A DNA stretch of 12,145 nucleotides from positions 1 through 12,145 of the forward strand of contig DUNY01000159.1 of NCBI GenBank assembly GCA_012839145.1, given 5' to 3'. The position numbers were made by a program, and so were the translations under genes. Source of the DNA: Thermoanaerobacterales bacterium. Its GTDB lineage: Bacteria > Bacillota > Thermosediminibacteria > Thermosediminibacterales > Tepidanaerobacteraceae. The notes beneath the pieces were generated by a model. That model had not been told where the DNA came from and searched no databases. It was given only the letters and a program-made list of their open reading frames with translations. Each line of letters begins with the position of its first letter. The stretch's first letter is position 1. This document shows, in pieces, positions 6,405-12,145 of this stretch.

Positions 6405-8087
6405 TTACTCCACAACACCATATCTCCTGGCTTTTGCCGCAACGGTTTTATGTGTAATACCCAAAGCCTTACCGGCGGCGTTAAAGCTCTTATATTTTCT
6501 TAAAGCCACTTCTATTATGGCTTTCTCGTAATCATCAAAGGTAGCAAGCTCTCCGTTTATGTCTAAATTAATCAAGCGTGGTTTCTTTTCAATAACCTTA
6601 CCGGTAATATATTCCGGCAGATCCCAAGCATCTATCACATCATCGTCGGATAAATTAATAACTCGCTCAATAATATTCTCAAGTTCACGAACATTTCCAG
6701 GCCAGTCATAATTATATAAATATCCAACAGCTCTTTTTGTCATGACCTTATTATTGTGTCCCAGTTTTTTACATAGTTTTTTCAAAAAATGTTCAACAAG
6801 TAACGGTATATCATCCTTTCGTTCTCGCAAACTTGGAAGTTTTACCGGTACTACGTTCAGTCTATAATAGAGATCCTCCCGAAATTCCCCTTTTTTTACC
6901 ATTTCCCTTAAATCGCGATGTGTTGCAGCTATTATTCTGACATCTGTCTTAAAAACCTGGTTCCCTCCAACTCTTTCAAATTCTCGTTCCTGTAAAACTC
7001 TCAGTAGTTTTGCCTGCAGATTATTGTCTAATTCACCTATTTCGTCCAAAAATATCGTGCCGCCATTTGCCAATTCAAACTTACCGATCTTTTGATAAAT
7101 GGCTCCGGTAAAAGCACCTCTCTCATGGCCGAAAAGCTCACTTTCCATCAAATTGGACGGTATACCCGGACAGTTTACCTTTATGAAAGGTCCAGAATTT
7201 CTCTTACTGGCATTGTGAATGGCCTCTGCCACCAACTCTTTCCCCGTACCACTTTCTCCCTGTAAAAGAATTGTTGAAGATGTTTTTGCGGCTTTGGCAG
7301 CCACATCCAAAGCCGCAAGCAGTTTTTCACTGCGGCCGATAATGTTGCCAAATGCTTTATCAAGTTCAAAGACGTCGTTATTATATATATGGAAGGTGAA
7401 ATCATATTTGGTGCCGTAATTGGGCCATTGATCAGAAACGAAGGATTCAGCTGTGGAAGCATTCTTATTGAAAATAATGGTATAACCTACAATTTCACCT
7501 TCAACAAAAATAGGGTTAACATCTGTTGATGCTATTTTTCGTTCGGAGTTTTTTTCCGGTCCGAACACTCCGATTCCAAGGGATGATGCAGAGCTTAAAT
7601 CTATACCCGGAATAATATCCTGAATTTGATTACCGACCATATATTGTTTTTTTATACCCATTAATTCCTCAACTATTTTGTTGCACAGAGTTACAATGCC
7701 TCTTTTGTTGGTAACAATAAGGCCAAGGCCAATACTGTCAAATATCTTATCCGCTTTAAGCATATTTTCCTCTAAAATATCATCCACTTGTTCTAGTTCT
7801 ACAGGGTTTTGAGGCAATAAATCTCGCTTTAGCAATTCTTCAAAGCAATCTATGGCCTCCGTTACATTTGCCCCTTTCGCCACTATCGTGATACGCTCTC
7901 CGGGTTTTATGTTAAGTGAGTGAATAGCCATCAGGGCAGTGGCGGGTACTTCTCTCCCGGACTGATTGCGAATATATATGCTGGTGTCCATCGTGCTTTC
8001 AATTTCGTAAGCCTTCTGAACCACCATAGCCGCAGCTCTGATATGCATTCCTTTAGGATGGGTAAAAACAGCATCCTTTTGAAGCAA
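6405..8087 (-). CDS. Sigma-54-dependent activator with N-terminal HPr domain (HPr-PAS-AAA+-HTH)
   Basis: A 560-aa regulator. The TTG at 8085-8087 is preferred over the GTG 9 nt upstream, since AAAGGGTGA precedes it and the HPr histidine then falls exactly at 15. Domains: HPr-like 1-87 (THPKGMHIRAAAMVV, His15); PAS-like about 103-212; AAA+ with Walker A GESGTGKE at 277-284, the sigma-54 contact loop GAFTGA at 324-329, and Walker B GGTIFLDE at 342-349; and a Fis-type helix-turn-helix at about 525-557 (FNAAGKALGITHKTVAAKAR). The Ser46 site used by HPr kinase is Ala51 here, so only the EI/His route appears kept. It probably activates the -24/-12 promoter before dhaK, and perhaps the glp genes, in response to PTS phosphorylation state and a PAS signal. 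It shares a transcript with the DUF1667 gene upstream (42-nt gap) and the chemoreceptor downstream (26 nt). Confidence 0.92.
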   Translation of the reverse strand: MLQKDAVFTHPKGMHIRAAAMVVQKAYEIESTMDTSIYIRNQSGREVPATALMAIHSLNIKPGERITIVAKGANVTEAIDCFEELLKRDLLPQNPVELEQVDDILEENMLKADKIFDSIGLGLIVTNKRGIVTLCNKIVEELMGIKKQYMVGNQIQDIIPGIDLSSASSLGIGVFGPEKNSERKIASTDVNPIFVEGEIVGYTIIFNKNASTAESFVSDQWPNYGTKYDFTFHIYNNDVFELDKAFGNIIGRSEKLLAALDVAAKAAKTSSTILLQGESGTGKELVAEAIHNASKRNSGPFIKVNCPGIPSNLMESELFGHERGAFTGAIYQKIGKFELANGGTIFLDEIGELDNNLQAKLLRVLQEREFERVGGNQVFKTDVRIIAATHRDLREMVKKGEFREDLYYRLNVVPVKLPSLRERKDDIPLLVEHFLKKLCKKLGHNNKVMTKRAVGYLYNYDWPGNVRELENIIERVINLSDDDVIDAWDLPEYITGKVIEKKPRLINLDINGELATFDDYEKAIIEVALRKYKSFNAAGKALGITHKTVAAKARRYGVVE

Positions 8088-8129
8088 GGCTTTCACCCTT
8101 TCAGTTATATCTTAATTATTTTTATATCT

Positions 8130-8486
8130 TTATTTAGCATTGCCTGTAGATATTAAATCAATGCCGGTTCCAACCACGTTTTTCGCCACTATGTCCCCCA
8201 CCTTAACAGGGGGAGTAATTACTACATCTTTGAGTTCAAGCATGGCTTTTTTCAGCAATTTCTTGGGTATGGGATCTTTTGTTCTGACAGGCAGCACTCT
8301 ACCCCCGGATAGTTTCAGGGTTGTTGTAAGTATTCTTCTTGGATCTAATACTTCATTTTTGGCATATTCCAAACCACGCTTGCAATCATAGTTTTGTATA
8401 CTTACTATTTCACCGTTTTTCACCTTTACATCAATCCTGCACCCTTTGGGGCAAACAATGCAGGTTACTGTTTTATTGATTTCCAT
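8130..8486 (-). CDS. DUF1667 family small iron-sulfur-type protein
   Basis: A 118-aa protein. The ATG at 8484-8486 is used because AAGGTG lies 6 nt upstream; it overlaps the end of the oxidoreductase gene by 14 nt, so translation is coupled. The N-terminus holds Cys9-x2-Cys12-x3-Cys16-x18-Cys35, a spacing like the [4Fe-4S] site at the start of molybdopterin oxidoreductases, so a cluster is likely but not proven. The C-terminal half (ITPPVKVGDIVAKNVVGTGIDLIST) is typical of DUF1667. In Clostridia this family regularly follows a GlpA-type dehydrogenase and an FAD/NAD oxidoreductase, which points to an electron-transfer role in glycerol-3-phosphate oxidation. That role is inferred from context only. 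No membrane anchor is visible. Confidence 0.82.
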   Translation of the reverse strand: MEINKTVTCIVCPKGCRIDVKVKNGEIVSIQNYDCKRGLEYAKNEVLDPRRILTTTLKLSGGRVLPVRTKDPIPKKLLKKAMLELKDVVITPPVKVGDIVAKNVVGTGIDLISTGNAK

Positions 8487-9753
8487 CAGCCACACCTTCT
8501 TCCTGAAGGAAAAATCTTAAGCTATTTATATCTTTATCAGCTAATTCTTCCTTCTTGAGTTCGATATTTATCATTTCACTAGGTTTTATATGCTGAATAA
8601 CTTTTGTTCGAATAAGGTCTTTATCAGATTCAATAAATAAACGAGCTTTCTCCATGGGTTTTGTACTGCGCATAAAGAAGTTTTGCTTTTCATTTATGAT
8701 ATTTTGCGGGTCAATCAATTGAGGCACTGCATACCTGATACCTTCACCGGGGAGAATGGAAATATGCTTTCCCAAAGGCATCCTGTTCTTTAGGTAGTTT
8801 GCGGCGCCTCGACCTGCCAATTGAGATTCCATGGTGACGAAGTCTACCAAATCATGGACATGAACTACATTCCCACAGGCAAAAATTCCCGGCACTGTTG
8901 TTTCCATTCTATGATTGACAACAGGGCCAGCAGTAATGTCATCCATTTTAATATCAGCCATTTTTGAAAGCTCATTTTCCGGAATCAATCCGACCGATAA
9001 CAACAAGGTATCACAGGTAACATATTTTTCGGTTGATGAAATAGGCTTAAAATCTTCATCCACCTGTGCAATTGTGACACCTTCCACTCTGTCTCTTCCG
9101 TCAATATTTACAACGGTATGGCTTAATAGCAGCGGAATGTCATAATCCTCCAAACATTGGACTACGTTCCTTGTCAGTCCATTGGAATAGGGCATTATCT
9201 CCGCTACACACTTTACCTTTGCTCCCTCAAGAGTAAAGCGGCGAGCCATTATAAGGCCTATATCTCCTGAGCCTAATATGACAATTTCTTTGCCGGGCAT
9301 ATATCCTTCAATGTTAACAAATCTCTGGGCAGTGCCAGCGGTAAAGATTCCCGCTGGCCGGAAACCTGGTATATTGATGGCACCTCTGGTCCTTTCCCGG
9401 CATCCCATAGTAAGGATTACTGCCTCAGCTTGGATTTGCATCAATCCTTTTTTATGACTGACGGCAATTATACGTTTATCCTTAGTTAGCTCTATTACCA
9501 TGGTATCCAGCAAAACTTCTATACCCATGTCCTCAAGTTCTTTAATGAACCTATCTGCATATTCGGGACCTGTAAGTTCCTCCTTAAAAACATGAAGACC
9601 GAAACCATTGTGGATACACTGTTGTAGAATTCCTCCCAGCCCGGAATCTCGTTCTACAAGTAAAATATCTTTTACACCATGTTTTTTTGCTTCAATTGCA
9701 GCGGCAAGCCCTGCAGGACCACCGCCTATTACTACCAGTTCCTTATTTATCAT
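8473..9753 (-). CDS. NAD(P)/FAD-dependent oxidoreductase of the glycerol-3-phosphate cluster
   Basis: A 426-aa two-dinucleotide-fold flavoprotein. The ATG at 9751-9753 is preceded by GGCGGTGA and overlaps the glpA stop by 11 nt; an upstream in-frame start would lie deep inside glpA. Features in order: FAD-binding IGGGPAG at 9-15; the family block GGILQQCIHNGFGLHVFKEE around 40-59, with Cys46; MGCRERTRGA near 116-125; a second, NAD(P)-type fold ILGSGDIG at 159-166; and the late FAD motif VPGIFACGNVV. It probably moves electrons between the GlpA flavin and NAD(P) or another carrier, with the DUF1667 protein as a possible partner subunit. It is sometimes annotated as GlpB-like or as a sarcosine-oxidase alpha-type subunit. 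The exact acceptor cannot be read from sequence. Confidence 0.88.
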   Translation of the reverse strand: MINKELVVIGGGPAGLAAAIEAKKHGVKDILLVERDSGLGGILQQCIHNGFGLHVFKEELTGPEYADRFIKELEDMGIEVLLDTMVIELTKDKRIIAVSHKKGLMQIQAEAVILTMGCRERTRGAINIPGFRPAGIFTAGTAQRFVNIEGYMPGKEIVILGSGDIGLIMARRFTLEGAKVKCVAEIMPYSNGLTRNVVQCLEDYDIPLLLSHTVVNIDGRDRVEGVTIAQVDEDFKPISSTEKYVTCDTLLLSVGLIPENELSKMADIKMDDITAGPVVNHRMETTVPGIFACGNVVHVHDLVDFVTMESQLAGRGAANYLKNRMPLGKHISILPGEGIRYAVPQLIDPQNIINEKQNFFMRSTKPMEKARLFIESDKDLIRTKVIQHIKPSEMINIELKKEELADKDINSLRFFLQEEGVADGNQ

Positions 9754-11215
9754 TATCGTCACCGCCTTCGTCCTGTAGAAATTCCTTAATACGGCCAACC
9801 AGTAGATTAGAACCGGGACCTTTTTTGGTTATCTCCAGGGGGTCCACCCCTAGTTCCCGAGTCAATATTTCCAGAACTCTTGGGGAACAAAATCCTCCCT
9901 GACATCGCCCCATACCGGCACGGGTCCTTCTTTTAACAGCATCGATGCTGCGCGCGCCTACCGGTCTTCTTATGGCGTCAATTATTTCAGCTTCGGTGAC
10001 GGTTTCACATCGGCAGATGACATGACCATAAGCTGGATTTTGTTTTATAAGTTTTTGCCGCTCTTCATTATCCAGTTCCCTAAACCTAAGCTTTTTTGGT
10101 CTGTGGGGAATAAACTCTCTCTTTTCTTTTAAGGTAAGGCCTTCTTCCAGCAAGATTTCTCTCACCATAAGTGCTATGGCCGGTGCTGAAGTGAGTCCTG
10201 GGGACTGAATGCCTCCTACGTTAATAAAGCCTTTAACAAGTTTGGAAGCCTCAATTATAAAATCATTTGTATTGGACACAGCCCTTAGACCTGCAAAAGA
10301 TGTAATGACATTTTTTAACGGTAAATCAGGTACAAGTTTCTTTCCACCTTTAATAATCTCTTCAATACCCGGTGCATTTACGCCAGTATCATTTTTATCT
10401 TCAATATTGTTGGAGTTCGGGCCTATAAATATATTCCCGTCAACGGTCGGACACACTAAAATCCCTTTAGAAATTTTAGTTGGAGTGGGAAATATTGCCT
10501 TTTTCGCCAGGTTTCCAAATTGCTTGTCAAATACTAGGTATTCACCTTTCCGCGGAGTTATGGTATATTCTTCAGCTCCTGCCATTTTTGACACTTCATC
10601 GGCGAAAAGTCCTGCAGCGTTAATAATATATTTAGTCTTTATGTTTCCTTTTGGGGTCTTTACCAGTAAACTGAAGTCTTCCTGCACATCTATACCGATT
10701 ACCGGAGCGTTCAACCAGAACTTTACACCGTTTTGATTTGCATTTTCAGCCAATGCAATGGTAAGCTCATAAGGACATACTAAACCACCTGTAGGTGCAT
10801 CAAGAGCTGCTCTGGCATCAGGGCTAAGATTGGGTTCCAAAGCATGTAGTTCATCTCTTTTGATAATCCGTAGACCCTTTACTCCATTAGTTTCTCCTCT
10901 GTCAAGCAATTCGTGAAGAGCCATTTCTTCTTCTTCATTTATAGCTACAACTAATGAGCCGTTCAGTTTAAAGGGCACATCAAGTTCTTCGCACAAAGCG
11001 GGATATAGCTTATTTCCTGCAACATTGAGTTTTGCCTTCCAAGTACCCGGGGATGCGTCAAAGCCTGCGTGCACTATTGCACTATTACCTTTACTAGTAC
11101 CACAGGCCACATCTTCTTCTTTTTCTACTAGGGTTATTTTCATGTCATATCGGGATAGTTCACGGGCAATGCTGCAACCCGTTACACCTCCGCCAATAAT
11201 TACTACATCTTCCAT
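9743..11215 (-). CDS. glpA: FAD-dependent glycerol-3-phosphate dehydrogenase, GlpA type with BFD-like [2Fe-2S] domain
   Basis: A 490-aa protein. The ATG at 11213-11215 follows GGGGAGGAAG; an upstream in-frame ATG lacks a ribosome site. An N-terminal DAO-type FAD domain has IIGGGVTGCSIARELS at 6-21, then ACGTSKGNSAIVHAGFD and, near 340, the C-terminal FAD motif GFINVGGIQSPGLTSAPA. A BFD-like [2Fe-2S] domain ends the protein, with cysteines 401, 403, 438 and 443 (CRCET and GRCQGGFC). It would oxidise glycerol-3-phosphate to DHAP. E. coli GlpA is similarly built but works with GlpB and the membrane subunit GlpC; here the next genes are an NAD(P)/FAD oxidoreductase and DUF1667, and no GlpC is visible, so the electron route likely differs. 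It follows glpK, which supports the substrate assignment. Confidence 0.9.
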   Translation of the reverse strand: MEDVVIIGGGVTGCSIARELSRYDMKITLVEKEEDVACGTSKGNSAIVHAGFDASPGTWKAKLNVAGNKLYPALCEELDVPFKLNGSLVVAINEEEEMALHELLDRGETNGVKGLRIIKRDELHALEPNLSPDARAALDAPTGGLVCPYELTIALAENANQNGVKFWLNAPVIGIDVQEDFSLLVKTPKGNIKTKYIINAAGLFADEVSKMAGAEEYTITPRKGEYLVFDKQFGNLAKKAIFPTPTKISKGILVCPTVDGNIFIGPNSNNIEDKNDTGVNAPGIEEIIKGGKKLVPDLPLKNVITSFAGLRAVSNTNDFIIEASKLVKGFINVGGIQSPGLTSAPAIALMVREILLEEGLTLKEKREFIPHRPKKLRFRELDNEERQKLIKQNPAYGHVICRCETVTEAEIIDAIRRPVGARSIDAVKRRTRAGMGRCQGGFCSPRVLEILTRELGVDPLEITKKGPGSNLLVGRIKEFLQDEGGDDNDK

Positions 11216-11238
11216 TTTCTTCCTCCCCAAATTAGGAA

Positions 11239-11265
11239 AACCACACCCCATATAAAGGTGAGGTT
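11239..11265 (-). promoter_or_regulatory. Hairpin just upstream of the glpA ribosome site
   Basis: AACCTCACC and GGTGTGGTT (minus strand) pair as a 9-bp stem with one T-T mismatch, around a 9-nt loop. It ends about 10 nt before the GGGGAGGAAG ribosome site of glpA, so it could affect glpA translation or mark an mRNA processing point. Function is not shown. Confidence 0.4.
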
Positions 11266-11328
11266 CTCCTTATTCTCCGCCACAGCTTCAACAAATTCTA
11301 TTACATTCGTTTTATTGAACGAGACTTT

Positions 11329-11358
11329 ATTTAGAGAGGATTCAACTCCCTCTAAATA
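11329..11358. repeat. Hairpin in the glpK-glpA gap
   Basis: TTTAGAGAGGA and TCCCTCTAAA on the plus strand form a stem of about 10 bp with one bulge and a TTCAAC loop. There is no U-run on the minus-strand RNA, so it is not a standard terminator. It lies beside the larger GC-rich structure at 11373-11446. Confidence 0.4.
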
Positions 11359-11372
11359 TTAGTCGAGTCCAT

Positions 11373-11446
11373 ACTGAACTTAGCCGCCCTTTGGCACACG
11401 CCGCCTATACTATAGAGGCGGGGGACTTAGGGCGGGTTAATTCAGT
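11373..11446 (-). ncRNA. Long GC-rich stem-loop between glpK and glpA
   Basis: The outer arms 11373-11389 and 11430-11446 pair at 15 of 17 positions in minus-strand RNA (one G-U), and enclose an inner 6-bp CCGCCT/AGGCGG stem (11401-11406 with 11416-11421). The GC-rich block stands out from its AT-rich surroundings. Without a following U-tract it is more likely an mRNA stabiliser, processing site or small repeat element than a terminator. No riboswitch class was recognised. Confidence 0.45.
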
Positions 11447-11469
11447 GTTGAAACAGCTATGTCTTATTA

Positions 11470-12145
<676 letters not shown>

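Noticed and set aside
10209..10736. 175-aa plus-strand frame
   Set aside because: Lies wholly antisense to glpA, which has recognisable FAD motifs over the same stretch.
11216..11364. Open minus-strand frame through the glpK-glpA gap (peptide-like FVEAVAENKENL)
   Set aside because: It is open after a stop near 11365 but has no usable ATG or ribosome site in the open part, and the same DNA forms hairpins; probably chance.
11391..11405. TTGGCAC on the plus strand resembling a sigma-54 -24 box
   Set aside because: No GC at the -12 spacing and no gene downstream on that strand; it lies in the loop region of the GC-rich stem-loop.
11216..11469. Possible riboswitch before glpA
   Set aside because: The hairpins do not match any riboswitch core I can recognise, and there is no terminator/antiterminator pair.

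Overview
The window comes from a low-to-moderate G+C Firmicute, most likely an anaerobic member of the Clostridia. The evidence is codon usage, strong AGGAGG-type ribosome sites, frequent TTG/GTG starts, and the clustering of glpK, glpA, an FAD/NAD oxidoreductase, a DUF1667 gene and dhaKLM. No rRNA, tRNA or CRISPR array was seen.

Layout. (1) Positions 1-876, minus strand: the proximal edge of what looks like a BREX type 3 phage-defence locus, with a complete brxF and the first 86 codons of a BrxC/DUF6079-type P-loop ATPase running off the window. (2) 877-1159: a divergent promoter region. (3) 1160-2023, plus strand: a lone DUF4438 gene of unknown function. (4) 2024-2435: about 410 bp without a gene, between convergent genes. 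It is bounded by a perfect 17-bp inverted repeat with a GGGGACGG core (REP-like), and is packed with hairpins, including a terminator-like one and a segment resembling a decayed group II intron. (5) 2436-12145, all minus strand: a glycerol/dihydroxyacetone catabolic cluster. In transcription order it holds glpK (5' end cut by the window), glpA, an NAD(P)/FAD oxidoreductase, a DUF1667 protein, a sigma-54 activator with an N-terminal HPr domain, a soluble chemoreceptor fused to a PhnD-like binding domain, then dhaK, dhaL and dhaM.

How the genes work together. GlpK makes glycerol-3-phosphate. GlpA oxidises it to dihydroxyacetone phosphate (DHAP), probably passing electrons to the oxidoreductase/DUF1667 pair rather than to a membrane GlpC subunit. 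DhaK and DhaL phosphorylate dihydroxyacetone with phosphate delivered by DhaM, a single-domain EIIA that needs external EI and HPr. A sigma-54 (-24/-12) type promoter sits directly before dhaK. The gene two upstream encodes a GAFTGA-containing sigma-54 activator whose HPr domain keeps the EI-target histidine (His15) but has Ala at the Ser46 position. This suggests that PTS phosphorylation state controls dhaKLM. The chemoreceptor between them has no membrane segment and may read a phosphorylated metabolite in the cytoplasm. The most interesting system-level features are this PTS/sigma-54/chemoreceptor circuit, the BrxF with a degenerate P-loop, and the structured intergenic elements.
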